Notes: a model not told the origin generated them from the letters alone. A stretch of 64,000 bases of DNA from Pseudonocardia thermophila (GCF_900142365.1 NZ_FRAP01000009.1:124001-188000), one strand, 5' to 3'; positions 1 to 8,266 are shown, counted from the stretch's first letter. Translations and numbers: made by a program.

Positions 1-624
1 GCGGGCCTCGAGGTGCCCGGTGTGGACGAGCAGGGCGTCGCCGGGCCGGACGTCCACCCCTTCCGCCTGCACCGCCGCCTCCAGGTCGGCGACCGAGATG
101 GCGTAACCGGGTTCGAGCGCCGCCACGCCCCGCAGCAGGGCGATGTCGAGCAGGACGCCCCGCAGGACCATGCGGCCGCACCACCTCTCGATGCCGTTGC
201 GCTTCGCGCCGGCGCTGGAGTGCTCGGCCGCGCTGTAGCCGTTCCACATCTGCCCGCGGTGGAAGATGTGCGAGAGGGCGTCCCACTGCGTGCCGCACTG
301 CAGCGGCATGACGACGACGTCATCGGCGTAGCCGAATCCCTTCGCCGGGCCCCACGGCAGCTGCTCCTGCGCCCCCGCGACGTGGTCGGTACCGGTGGCG
401 GTCGTGATCAGTTGCGGGTTGCTGCGGAACCCGCCGGGCTGCGGCCCGCGCTGGTCGTAGGGGAGGGTCAACGAGATCACCTCACCGGAGCGCACCTCGG
501 CGACCGCGGCACGGACGGTCTCGGCGCTGGTGAAGTTGAAGGCGCCCAGCTCGTCGTCGGGGCCCCACCGGCCCCATCGGCTCAGCTGCGCGATGTACTC
601 CTCCACCACGTCGCTCGCGCTCAT
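1..624 (-). CDS. Cyclase-family (kynurenine formamidase-like) hydrolase, 3' end missing
   Basis: The protein begins MSASDVVEEYIAQLSRWGRW and runs off the left edge of the window, so the C-terminus is not seen. The N-terminal 'WGPDDELGAFNF' block and the stretch CGTQWDALSHIF around residues 95-110 match the metal-binding motif region of the cyclase family (PF04199), metal-dependent hydrolases that include kynurenine formamidase and isatin hydrolase. The read ends in a family-typical VRPGDALLVHTGH segment. The ATG at 624 overlaps the stop of the upstream aldolase-family gene (ATGA), so the two are co-translated as the distal genes of the importer operon. A role in hydrolysing a ring or amide of the imported compound is inference; the substrate cannot be read from the sequence. 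Confidence 0.85.
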   Translation of the reverse strand, partial: MSASDVVEEYIAQLSRWGRWGPDDELGAFNFTSAETVRAAVAEVRSGEVISLTLPYDQRGPQPGGFRSNPQLITTATGTDHVAGAQEQLPWGPAKGFGYADDVVVMPLQCGTQWDALSHIFHRGQMWNGYSAAEHSSAGAKRNGIERWCGRMVLRGVLLDIALLRGVAALEPGYAISVADLEAAVQAEGVDVRPGDALLVHTGHLEAR

Positions 625-1568
625 CGGGCCATCACCTGCTCGGCGCGCTGCAGCTCCCAGCCGCGCAGCTCGCCGCGCAGCGCGGGCAGCGAGTCGAGCG
701 CTCGCCGCAGGGCACCCAGCTCCCCCGCGCACAGCTCCCGGTGCGGTGGCCGCGGCGGGCCGACGTCGCGGCCCATGAGCCCGGCAGCGGCCTTGATCGT
801 CGACGGGTACAGCGGCAGCAGCGCGCGGAGCAGTTCGCTCACCTCGAGCTGGCGCTGCAGGGCGGTCGCGTGGTCGGCGGCGACGGCCGACCGCCACAGC
901 TCCCGGACGAGCCGCGGCGCGACCAGGCCGGTGATCGAGAAGCAGCCGGCGCCGCCCATCGCGAGGTTCGGCAGCAGGTACTCGATGCCGTGGAAGATCG
1001 AGAACTCCTCGCGCCGCTCCCGGGCGACGTGCACGAGGCGCAGCATCTCGGCGACGTCTCCGCCCGCGTTCTTCATGCCCTGCACGGTCGGGACCTTCTG
1101 CAGCAGCCGATCGAGGAGCTCGGGACCGATCGGCGCGCCCGCCGCGGGGTAGGAGTAGACGACCAGGGGCAGCGGCGACGCGTCCGCCACCGCCGCGAAG
1201 TGCCGTTCCAGCGCCACCTCGTCCAGGTGGACGTGGTAAGGCGGCAGGCACACGACGCCGTCGGCGCCCTGCTCGTGCGCCCGTGCGGCCCGGTCGCGGG
1301 CCTGCGCCGTGGACGCGCTGCTGACGTGGACCAGGATCGGCACCCGCCCAGCGAGGGTCGCGACGGCGTCGTCGAGCATCTCCGCTCGCTCGGCCTCGGT
1401 CAGCAACAGCGACTCGGCCGCGTGCATGAACACGCACACGCCGGCCGCCCCGTTGTCGACGAGGAACTCGAGCTGGCGGCGGAACGTCGCGCGGTGCACG
1501 CGCCCCGTCGAGTCGAACGGGGTGAGCGGGCAGGCGATCACTCCCCGGCCGGGGATCGGAGAAGACAT
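621..1568 (-). CDS. Dihydrodipicolinate synthase/N-acetylneuraminate lyase family protein
   Basis: A 315-residue TIM-barrel protein of normal length for the DapA family, whose members use a lysine Schiff base for aldol additions or cleavages of pyruvate-type substrates. Visible landmarks are the N-terminal GVIACPLTPFD strand, VVYSYPAAG (the YxxP region) and VQGMKNAGGD, which carries the probable Schiff-base lysine. The G-x-x-GE substrate loop of true DapA is altered (MHAAESLLL), so this is probably not lysine biosynthesis but a catabolic lyase or a dehydratase of the wider family. It lies 35 bp downstream of a TetR gene and overlaps the cyclase gene, in an operon that starts with a Liv-type importer. 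A catabolic role is therefore inferred from context. Confidence 0.85.
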   Translation of the reverse strand: MSSPIPGRGVIACPLTPFDSTGRVHRATFRRQLEFLVDNGAAGVCVFMHAAESLLLTEAERAEMLDDAVATLAGRVPILVHVSSASTAQARDRAARAHEQGADGVVCLPPYHVHLDEVALERHFAAVADASPLPLVVYSYPAAGAPIGPELLDRLLQKVPTVQGMKNAGGDVAEMLRLVHVARERREEFSIFHGIEYLLPNLAMGGAGCFSITGLVAPRLVRELWRSAVAADHATALQRQLEVSELLRALLPLYPSTIKAAAGLMGRDVGPPRPPHRELCAGELGALRRALDSLPALRGELRGWELQRAEQVMAR

Positions 1569-1603
1569 GAGTGTCCCCCAATCGGATTTACGGGACCGAA
1601 TTC

Positions 1604-2236
1604 TCAGCCGTTACGGGTGATTCCCCGGAAAACAGTGTCCACCAATCGGTCGAGAAATTCTTCGTCGATGGGCGCGTGGCCGGTCAGAAGCCGGTGGTAG
1701 AGCGGGGCGTAGAGCGCGTCGAGCACCGTCTGGACGTCGATGTCGGGGCGCAGTTCCCCGTTCTCGACACCGGCCTTCACCACCGCAGCACCAGCCTCAT
1801 GGCGAATCTGGAGGAAATCCGTGCGGAAGACCTCGGCCAGCTCCGGGTCAGTCTGGCAGTTGGCGATGAGGCCCCGCATCATCTCGCCGCCGACGCCGGC
1901 GAAGAAGGCGGAGACGCGCGACATCTGCTTGCGGATCGTCTCCCGGGCGCTGCCCGCGTCCTCGAAGGGGACGCTGAGCGAGTTGTACTCCAGGAACGCG
2001 TCCATGACGACCGCGGCACGGTTCGGCCACCACCGGTAGATCGTGACCTTGCTGACACCGGTCGCCTTGGCGATGGCCTCGATCGTGACGGCGGCGTACC
2101 CCTTGGACTTGAGCAGTTCGATGGTCGCAGCGAGGATCTTCGGGCGGTCCCGCGCCCCCACGAATCTGCTCGACTTCGCCGAGCTCCGGGAATTCCGCAT
2201 CGCTGCACCACCTGATTCACGAGTGATCTCAGGCAC
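1604..2236 (-). CDS. TetR/AcrR family transcriptional regulator
   Basis: A 210-residue regulator with a clear N-terminal TetR helix-turn-helix: TIEAIAKATGVSKVTIYRWW, followed by PNRAAVVMDAF. The C-terminal ligand-binding half fits the TetR_C family with the RWWPNR signature. The GTG at 2236 overlaps the end of the preceding ABC gene by 8 bp; an ATG at 2200 is a possible alternative start that keeps the whole DNA-binding domain. Being inside the operon, it most likely controls this same operon, and a near-perfect palindrome in front of the binding-protein gene (6745-6760) is the obvious operator candidate. Its ligand is unknown but may be the imported compound or a CoA derivative of it. Confidence 0.9.
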   Translation of the reverse strand: MPEITRESGGAAMRNSRSSAKSSRFVGARDRPKILAATIELLKSKGYAAVTIEAIAKATGVSKVTIYRWWPNRAAVVMDAFLEYNSLSVPFEDAGSARETIRKQMSRVSAFFAGVGGEMMRGLIANCQTDPELAEVFRTDFLQIRHEAGAAVVKAGVENGELRPDIDVQTVLDALYAPLYHRLLTGHAPIDEEFLDRLVDTVFRGITRNG

Positions 2237-3842
2237 CGCTGACCTCCGGCACCCCGAGGTACGCCGCGACGGTCGCCGGATGACTCAGGCACTCCTCGAC
2301 ATTTCCTGTCGTGACCACGATTCCATCGTTGATGACCGACAGGCTGTCGCACAGCTGCCGCACCAGAGGAATGTTGTGCTCGATCATGAGGATACCGATC
2401 CCGTCGTCGGCCAATTCACGCACCAGCGCCGCCAGGGCCGGGATCTCCTCCTCGGGGATGCCGGCCGACGGTTCGTCCAGCAGCAGGAACCGCGGCCGGG
2501 TGACGAGGGCGCGCGCGATCTCCACCCGCCGCTGCACACCGTACGGCAGCGCAGCGGCCGGAACGTCGCCGACGGCGGCGAGCCCGAACCGGTGCAGCAT
2601 CGCGACCGCCCGGCGTGCGGCGTCGCGGCGGCTCGCCCAGGGTGTGCGCACCGGCCCGCTACGGCCGGGTGCCGCCGCCGCGACCAGGAGGTTCTCGTAG
2701 CAGGTCAGCTCCGGGAACAGACGGGTGTGCTGGAAGGTGCGCGCGATTCCGAGGCGGGCGCGCGCGTGCGGCGGGGCGGTGGTCGCGGGCACCCCGTCGA
2801 GCACGACGGTGCCGGCGTCGGGCGTCTCCAGGCCGGAGACGATGTTGAGGAACGTCGTCTTGCCGGCCCCGTTCGGCCCGATCACGCCGTGGATCTCCCC
2901 CGGCGTCAGCACGACTCCGACGTCGCGCAGCACCTGCAGACCGCCGAACGCCTTGGCGATCCCGGACACCTCCAGCCGCCCGGCGGGGCGGTCGACCGCG
3001 GACGCAGCGGCCGGGACGGCCTCGATCGCGGGGGCACGGAGCGGGCGGCGGCCCACGAGCCCGCGCGGCCGCACGATCATCAGCACGAGGACGACGACGG
3101 CGTAGATCAGCAGCCGGACGCTGTCCGAGGCGCTCAACACCTCCGGCAGCAGGGTGATCACCACCGCACCGAGGAGGGTCCCGAACGGGGTCGTGATGCC
3201 GCCGAGCACGACCATGACCAACAGCGTCACCGTCGCCGCGAACCCGAGCTCGCCCGGCACGAGCACACCGACGAGGTGCGCGTACAGACCTCCGGCGAGA
3301 CCGGCGAGCGCACTGCCGAGGGCGAAGACCACCACCCGGTGCCGGTTCACGTCGATGCCCAGCGCCGAGCAGGCCAGTGGGTCCGCCGCGGTGCCGCGGG
3401 ACCGGTGCCCGTACCCCGAGTTCTGCAGGACCGCCAGCAGGGCGAGGGCGGCACCGCAGAAGGTGAGCGCCGCCGGGGCGGTCGTCGCGGTGGGCTGGCC
3501 GACGAACCCGACGGCTCCGCCCGCCTGCTCGCTGTTGTAGAGGACGACGACGAGCACCTGCGCGAACCCGAGCGTGGCGATGGCGAAGAAGAACTCGCCG
3601 AGCCGCGAGGCCAGCACCGACAGCGGGACACCGAGCGCCACGGTGACGGCGGCGGCGAGCAGGAGGGAGGGCAGGAACGGCCAGTCCCAGTCCCGCGTGG
3701 CGAACGCGCTGGCGTACGCGCCGACGCCGACGAGCGCCGCCTGGCACGCCTGCATGATCCCGCTGCTGAGGACGTGCTGGTAGGAGATGGCGATCAGCCC
3801 GTTCACCGCGGCCAGCGCCACCAGGTATTCGTAGTAGTCCAT
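2229..3842 (-). CDS. Fused branched-chain amino acid ABC transporter permease (LivM) and ATPase (LivG)
   Basis: One reading frame of 537 residues combines two subunits that are usually separate. Residues 1 to about 280 are a LivM-type permease starting MDYYEYLVALAAVNGLIAIS, with about eight hydrophobic segments and the conserved LARRLIYAVVV-like end (here RLLIYAVVVLVLMIVRPRGL). After a short Ala/Pro linker the rest is a LivG-type ATPase with GPNGAGKTT (Walker A), a Q-loop in ARTFQHTRLFPELT and LLLDEPSAG (Walker B). The ABC signature is degenerate, read as LPYGVQRRVEIARAL rather than LSGGQ, which is common in LivG. The ATG at 3842 is 5 bp after the LivH stop. Such LivM-LivG fusions are known in actinobacteria and proteobacteria, so the fusion is uncommon rather than new. 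Confidence 0.92.
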   Translation of the reverse strand: MDYYEYLVALAAVNGLIAISYQHVLSSGIMQACQAALVGVGAYASAFATRDWDWPFLPSLLLAAAVTVALGVPLSVLASRLGEFFFAIATLGFAQVLVVVLYNSEQAGGAVGFVGQPTATTAPAALTFCGAALALLAVLQNSGYGHRSRGTAADPLACSALGIDVNRHRVVVFALGSALAGLAGGLYAHLVGVLVPGELGFAATVTLLVMVVLGGITTPFGTLLGAVVITLLPEVLSASDSVRLLIYAVVVLVLMIVRPRGLVGRRPLRAPAIEAVPAAASAVDRPAGRLEVSGIAKAFGGLQVLRDVGVVLTPGEIHGVIGPNGAGKTTFLNIVSGLETPDAGTVVLDGVPATTAPPHARARLGIARTFQHTRLFPELTCYENLLVAAAAPGRSGPVRTPWASRRDAARRAVAMLHRFGLAAVGDVPAAALPYGVQRRVEIARALVTRPRFLLLDEPSAGIPEEEIPALAALVRELADDGIGILMIEHNIPLVRQLCDSLSVINDGIVVTTGNVEECLSHPATVAAYLGVPEVSGA

Positions 3843-3847
3843 CGCCG

Positions 3848-4726
3848 TCACACCTTCGTCACGACCCGGCGGCCGAAGATCCCGGTCGGCCGCGCCACGA
3901 GGACGACCAGCAGCAGCGCCCACACGAAGACGTCGCGGTACGCGGGCGAGACGTACTGGGAGAGCAAGGTCTCCAGCACACCGAGCGCGACGCCGCACAG
4001 CATGCTGCCCGACACGCTCGCGAGCCCGGCGACGACCATGATGACCAGGCCCTTGAACCCCAGCGAGGTGTCCATGAACGGCGAGAGCGTGCCGTAGACG
4101 GAGGCGAGCAGCACGGCCGCCACCCCGGCGAGCGCACTGGCCAACGCCATCGTCGTCACGGAGACCAGCCGCGTGTCGATGCCGAACGACCGGGCGACGT
4201 CCGGCCGGTCCGCGGTGGCCCGGATGGCCTGCCCGAAGCGGGTGGAGTGGATGAGCAGGTGCAGGCCCGCCATGACCAGCACCCCGACGACCAGCGCGCA
4301 GATCTCCGCGCTGCGCAGCGTCACGCCGCCCACCTGCAGGTCGGCCGGCGGGACGAGGGGCGGGAACGACACCGGATCCGGCCCGCGCACCACGATCACG
4401 ATGTTCTGGATCGCGATCCCGGCGGCGATCGTCGCGATCGCCGGCGCGAGGAACGAGGACTGCTTCAGCGGCCGGATGGCGACCCGTTCGACGAGCAGCC
4501 CGATCGCGGCGCACGCGATCATCGTCGCCGGGAGGACGACCGGAAGACCGCCGCCGACCAGCGTCTGGACGGCGTAGCCGACGAACCCGCCCGCGACGAA
4601 GATCTGCGGGTGCGAGAACTGCAGCACGCCCAGCACCCCGAAGATCAGGGTGAATCCGAGGGCGAGCACCGCGTAGGTGACCCCGACGACCGTGCCGCCC
4701 CACAGCGCCTGGAAGAAGACGTCCAT
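3848..4726 (-). CDS. Branched-chain amino acid ABC transporter permease (LivH type)
   Basis: A 292-residue integral membrane protein, MDVFFQALWGGTVVGVTYAV at the N-terminus, with about eight hydrophobic helices and the LivH hallmarks GFTLIFGVLGVLQFSHPQ and the cytoplasmic EAA-like loop RFGQAIRATADRPDVARSFG. It would pair with the LivM half of the next gene to form the membrane channel of a high-affinity importer. The ATG at 4726 overlaps the LivF stop (ATGA), which fixes the start. The gene order F-H-M/G is a rearranged version of the classical liv cluster. Substrate specificity lies with the binding protein and cannot be deduced from the permease. Confidence 0.92.
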   Translation of the reverse strand: MDVFFQALWGGTVVGVTYAVLALGFTLIFGVLGVLQFSHPQIFVAGGFVGYAVQTLVGGGLPVVLPATMIACAAIGLLVERVAIRPLKQSSFLAPAIATIAAGIAIQNIVIVVRGPDPVSFPPLVPPADLQVGGVTLRSAEICALVVGVLVMAGLHLLIHSTRFGQAIRATADRPDVARSFGIDTRLVSVTTMALASALAGVAAVLLASVYGTLSPFMDTSLGFKGLVIMVVAGLASVSGSMLCGVALGVLETLLSQYVSPAYRDVFVWALLLVVLVARPTGIFGRRVVTKV

Positions 4727-5532
4727 CACCCGGCTCCCGGCGCGGCGAGGTACAGGTCGGCGAGCTGGCCGGCGCCGCGCAGCCCCGCGGCGTCGCCGTC
4801 GTAGACGAGTCGCCCGGCGCTGAGCACGTACGCGTGGTCGGCGAGCTCGAGCGCCATGTGCGAGTTCTGCTCGACGAGCAGCACCACCGTCCCGTCGCGG
4901 GCGATCCCGCGGATGATCTCGACGACGTCCCGGACGACGACCGGCGCGAGGCCCAGCGAGGGCTCGTCGAGCAGCATGATCCGCGGCTTGGTCATCAGCG
5001 CCCTGGCGATCGCGAGCATCTGCTGCTCGCCGCCGGACAACGCGGCCGCCGGATGCGTCCGCCGTTCGCCGAGGCGGGGGAACTGGTCGAGCAGCTCCGC
5101 CGCCCGCGCCGCGCGGGCCCGCCTGCCGTGCAGGAGGTAACCGCCGACCTCGAGGTTCTCCTGCACCGTCATCGTGCCGAACACGCCGCGCCCCTCCGGG
5201 ACGAGGGCGATGCCGGCCCGCGCCCGGGCGGGGGCGGAGCGGGCGGTGAGGGATCGGGGCGCGCCGTCCACCGTCACCGCGATCTCCCCGCCGTCGGTGG
5301 GGACGAGCCCCATGACGGCGTTCAGCAGCGACGACTTCCCGGCGCCGTTCGGGCCGAGGAGGGCCGTGATCCGGCCGGCCCGGGCGGTCAGCGACACGTC
5401 CCGGACCGCGTGCACACCGCCGTAGCGGACGTTCAGCCCGTCGACCACGAGGCGGGTTCCCGATGCCGACTCTGTCGTTGCCCATGTCGTTCCCGATGTC
5501 GTTCCCGATGTCGTTCCCGATGTCTCTGACAT
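4726..5532 (-). CDS. ABC transporter ATP-binding protein (LivF type)
   Basis: A 268-residue cytoplasmic ATPase with GPNGAGKSS (Walker A, near residue 57), LSGGEQQMLAIARAL (signature), LLLDEPSLGLAP (Walker B) and the LivF-typical VPEGRGVFGTMTVQENL. The first 25 or so residues are a low-complexity stretch, SGTTSGTTSGTTWATT, encoded by a 12-bp tandem repeat; it precedes the ordinary LivF start around LVVDGLNVRYGG. This N-terminal tail is unusual for the family and may be length-variable between strains. The gene lies 7 bp after the binding-protein stop, so co-transcription is expected. It forms the second ATPase of the importer together with the LivG half of the fused gene. Confidence 0.92.
   Translation of the reverse strand: MSETSGTTSGTTSGTTWATTESASGTRLVVDGLNVRYGGVHAVRDVSLTARAGRITALLGPNGAGKSSLLNAVMGLVPTDGGEIAVTVDGAPRSLTARSAPARARAGIALVPEGRGVFGTMTVQENLEVGGYLLHGRRARAARAAELLDQFPRLGERRTHPAAALSGGEQQMLAIARALMTKPRIMLLDEPSLGLAPVVVRDVVEIIRGIARDGTVVLLVEQNSHMALELADHAYVLSAGRLVYDGDAAGLRGAGQLADLYLAAPGAG
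5474..5521. repeat. 12-bp tandem repeat at the start of the livF-type gene
   Basis: Four consecutive 12-bp units: the first is gtcgttgcccat and the next three are identical copies of gtcgttcccgat. They lie in frame in the 5' end of the LivF-type gene and encode the repeated S-G-T-T tetrapeptide. Loss or gain of a unit keeps the reading frame, so the array can vary without inactivating the gene. Confidence 0.9.
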
Positions 5533-5539
5533 GGGCCGC

Positions 5540-6691
5540 CTAGACCCCCGGCTTCCACACCGCGAACCCCGTTGCGGTCAGTTCCAGCGGGGTGAAGAAC
5601 GTGTGCTGGTTGTCGCCGCTGCCGTTCCAGCTGATCGGCCCCATCAGCGAGGCGAATCCGCGCGTCTCGCCCAGCGCCTCGGCGACGCTCGCGCCGGATC
5701 CCGGGTCCGCCGCCCGCGCCAGGGCGTCGGCCAGGACCTGCACGGCCGAGTAGGCCTGCAGCATCGTCCCGGTGGGGGCGCGGCCGAGCCGCTCCCGCAT
5801 GCTCGTGACGATGCTGTTCGGGCCCGCTGGGTCGTAGTCCTGCACCGGCTGGAAGGTGATGAGGCCGTCCGCCGCGCCGCCGGACTGCTCGTACAGCGCC
5901 GGGTTGTTCAGCGTCGAGCTCGAGATGAACCGCCCGGTGAAGCCGCGGGAGCGGAACTGCTTCATGAGCAGGCTGGCCTCGGTCGCCTGGGCGCCGATCC
6001 ACACGACGTCCGGGTCGGCGGCGAGCACGTTCGACACCTGGGCGGTGAAGTCCGTGTCGCCCGTCTGGAACGCCTGCGGCGCCGGCTCCAGCGCCACGCC
6101 GGCAGGCAGTGCCTCGGCCAGCTGCCGCACCTCGGTCACGCTCGCCTCGTTCGCCTGGTCGACGACGGCGCCCACCCGGGTCACCTGCAGCGCGGTGAGG
6201 ACGTGCTCGACGAACTCGGGGACGACCTTCTCCAGGGTCGGGGTGAGCCGGAAGGTGAACCCGTTGAACTCCCCTTTCCACGCCGCCGACGAGGTCGGCA
6301 GCACGATCGGCACCGTGAGCTGCTCGGCGAGCGGAGCTGCGGCGAAGGCGGCGTTGCTGCTGTAGGGGCCGAGGACGGCGACGGCGCCGGACCGGGTGGC
6401 GTCGCGGAGCACCAGCGGGGCGCGGTTGGGCTGGGAGGCCGCGTCCAGCTGGACGACCTCCAGCCGGCGGCCACCGATCCCCCCGGCCTTGTTGATGTCC
6501 TCGACGGCCATGTCGTAGCCGGGGTTGGCCGCGTCGTTGAAGTCCTTGGCCGGTCCGGTCTTGTCGACGATCTCGGCGATGACGATCGGCGCCTCGGCGT
6601 CCGGCCGGCCGGGCTCGGCGCAGGCCGCGAGTCCGAGCGCGACGGCGAGCAGTGCACAGGTCAGGGAAGCAACCGTCGTACGACGACGCAT
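5540..6691 (-). CDS. Branched-chain amino acid-type ABC transporter substrate-binding lipoprotein
   Basis: Starting at the ATG at 6691, which follows a good GAGGAGG ribosome site, the protein is 383 residues: MRRRTTVASLTCALLAVAL, then a lipobox ending LAAC (about residues 20-24), so it is predicted to be lipid-anchored outside the membrane. The mature part is a periplasmic-binding-protein type 1 (Peripla_BP_6) fold: IVIAEIVDKTGPAKDFNDA near the N-terminus, AVLGPYSSNAA in the first lobe and GFTGRFISSSTLNNPALYE in the hinge area. An upstream in-frame start would put 20 charged residues before the signal peptide and is less likely. It is the first gene of the operon and determines what the importer brings in; the ligand is not evident, though this family also binds amides, urea and aromatic acids. 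Confidence 0.92.
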   Translation of the reverse strand: MRRRTTVASLTCALLAVALGLAACAEPGRPDAEAPIVIAEIVDKTGPAKDFNDAANPGYDMAVEDINKAGGIGGRRLEVVQLDAASQPNRAPLVLRDATRSGAVAVLGPYSSNAAFAAAPLAEQLTVPIVLPTSSAAWKGEFNGFTFRLTPTLEKVVPEFVEHVLTALQVTRVGAVVDQANEASVTEVRQLAEALPAGVALEPAPQAFQTGDTDFTAQVSNVLAADPDVVWIGAQATEASLLMKQFRSRGFTGRFISSSTLNNPALYEQSGGAADGLITFQPVQDYDPAGPNSIVTSMRERLGRAPTGTMLQAYSAVQVLADALARAADPGSGASVAEALGETRGFASLMGPISWNGSGDNQHTFFTPLELTATGFAVWKPGV

Positions 6692-6744
6692 CGGCGGGTC
6701 CTCCTCGTTGGTCGTGCTCCCCTCGAGGTCGGAGACAGATACTG

Positions 6745-6760
6745 AACGCAACGTTTCGTT
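6745..6760. promoter_or_regulatory. Palindromic operator candidate between importer operon and kinase gene
   Basis: The sequence AACGCAACGTTTCGTT reads almost the same on both strands (14 of 16 positions), centred on AACGTT. It lies in the 164-bp divergent intergenic region, 54 bp upstream of the binding-protein ATG. Palindromes of this size are the usual target of TetR-family dimers, and a TetR gene lies in the operon it would control. The assignment is inference. Confidence 0.5.
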
Positions 6761-6855
6761 TCGTCAAGCGGTTCGTCGCGCGCGGTGGCGAGCCGGTAAC
6801 GGTGGGGGCCCGGACGGCGACCACGATCGCGGGAAGATCGACGACGAGGAGAGGG

Positions 6856-8199
6856 ATGACGGACACAGCCGGGCAGACAACGGGGATGATCGGTCCTTAC
6901 CGGCTCGACGGGTTGCTCGGCCGCGGCGCCATGGGCGAGGTCCACCGGGCCTACGACACCCGGCGCGACCGGACCGTCGCCCTCAAGCTCCTCTCCCCCG
7001 CGCTGGCCCACGACGAGGGGTTCCGTGAGCGCTTCCGCCGCGAGTCCTACGCGGTCGCCCGCCTGAGCAGCCCGCACATCGTGCCGATCCACGACTTCGG
7101 CGAGATCGACGGCCGGCTGTTCCTGGACATGCGGCTGATCGAGGGCCGCAGCCTCGACCAGCTCGTCGCGGACGGACCGCTGCCCGTTCCGCAGGCCGTC
7201 GGGATCGTCGGGCAGATCGCCGAGGCCCTGGCCGACGCGCACGACCACGGCATCGTCCACCGCGACGTGAAGCCGTCCAACGTGCTGGTAGCGCCGGACG
7301 GCTTCGCCTACCTCGTCGACTTCGGCATCGCCCGCACCGCCGACGACGGCACCGGCCTCACCTCCACCGGATCGACCATCGGCACGCTCGCGTACATGGC
7401 GCCGGAGCGGTTCGCGGGCGGGCCGCCGGACGCGCGGTCGGACCTCTACTCACTCGCCTGCGTGCTGGTCGAGTGCCTGACCGGCTACCGGCCGTTCCCC
7501 GGCCAGAGCCTGCCGAGCCTCATGCGCGCCCACCTCGGCGAGCCGCCGCCGCGGCCCAGCCTGCGCCGCCCGGGCATCCCGCCTGCGCTGGACGAGGTCG
7601 TCACCCGCGCGATGAGCAAGGACCCGCGCGACCGGCACCCCGATGCCCGCACGTTCGCGGCCGATCTGCACCGGGCCGCCGCCCACGCCCCTGGCGGCAC
7701 TCAGATGCTCACGCTGGCCGTCCCGGAGCAGCCGGCGCGGCAGCCGATGCGGACCGGTGTGCTGCTGGCTGCAGCAGCCGGCATCGCGGTGGTGGCGGGT
7801 GCGGTCGGTGCGGTCCTGAGCGCTGGGCTGCTGGCCCCGAGGCAGGTGTCGACCGACGCCGCGGCACCCGCCCCGACGCCTTCGCCCTCCGCCGCCGCGG
7901 CGCCCATCTCGGCCGAGACCGCATCACCCCCGGCCACACCGAGCGCACGGCCACGCACCGAGCGGGCGGCCGAGCTCCTTCACACTCCGAGTCGACGGCA
8001 ACTACGAGCTCTCGCTGCTGACGTACTACGACAGCAAGGGCGACGAGGTCCGCCGCCAGTCCGTGCCCGCCCCGTGGTCGGAGGTCGTCACGACCGCGGA
8101 CTGGGGAGCCGATGCCTACCCGAAGGTGGCTGCGGGCACCATCTCGACCAAGGGCGACACCACCCTCACCTGCACGATCATCAACAACGACACCGGTGA
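6856..8199 (+). CDS. Membrane-anchored Ser/Thr protein kinase (PknB family), C-terminal domain frameshifted
   Basis: The ATG at 6856 follows a GAGGAGAGGG ribosome site. Residues 15-275 are a Hanks-type kinase: glycine loop LGRGAMGEV (21-29), catalytic lysine in VALKLL (K44), HRDVKPSNV (D137) and DFG (D155), plus the GTLAYMAPE activation-segment end. A single membrane helix follows at about 302-325 and then a Pro/Ala/Ser-rich extracellular linker. From about position 7960 the frame becomes arginine/histidine-rich nonsense ending at 8199, while another frame encodes a good extracellular domain (next entry). As read, the kinase is 447 residues with an aberrant tail. It could phosphorylate regulators in response to an envelope signal; the divergent importer operon may be unrelated. 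Confidence 0.9.
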   Translation: MTDTAGQTTGMIGPYRLDGLLGRGAMGEVHRAYDTRRDRTVALKLLSPALAHDEGFRERFRRESYAVARLSSPHIVPIHDFGEIDGRLFLDMRLIEGRSLDQLVADGPLPVPQAVGIVGQIAEALADAHDHGIVHRDVKPSNVLVAPDGFAYLVDFGIARTADDGTGLTSTGSTIGTLAYMAPERFAGGPPDARSDLYSLACVLVECLTGYRPFPGQSLPSLMRAHLGEPPPRPSLRRPGIPPALDEVVTRAMSKDPRDRHPDARTFAADLHRAAAHAPGGTQMLTLAVPEQPARQPMRTGVLLAAAAGIAVVAGAVGAVLSAGLLAPRQVSTDAAAPAPTPSPSAAAAPISAETASPPATPSARPRTERAAELLHTPSRRQLRALAADVLRQQGRRGPPPVRARPVVGGRHDRGLGSRCLPEGGCGHHLDQGRHHPHLHDHQQRHR

Positions 8200-8266
8200 G
8201 GTCCTCGTGACCGAGACCGACGAGAAGCCCGGCGCCTTCGTCTACTGCACCTTCACGGACTTCTGA
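7961..8266 (+). pseudogene. MmpS-like extracellular domain of the kinase, displaced by +1 frameshift
   Basis: In the frame one base later than the kinase, the DNA encodes SSFTLRVDGNYELSLLTYYD, then VPAPWSEVV, then LTCTIINNDTGEVLVTE and a terminal VYCTFTDF with a TGA at 8264. This pattern (ligand-free beta-sandwich with TYxDxxG, VPxPW, TCTI and a last cysteine) matches the C-terminal domain of MmpS-type and kinase-sensor proteins in actinobacteria. There is no good ribosome site for independent translation. The simplest reading is that it is the natural sensor domain of the kinase, separated by a one-base insertion or two-base deletion between about 7930 and 7975, either a real mutation or an assembly error. 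Confidence 0.7.
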
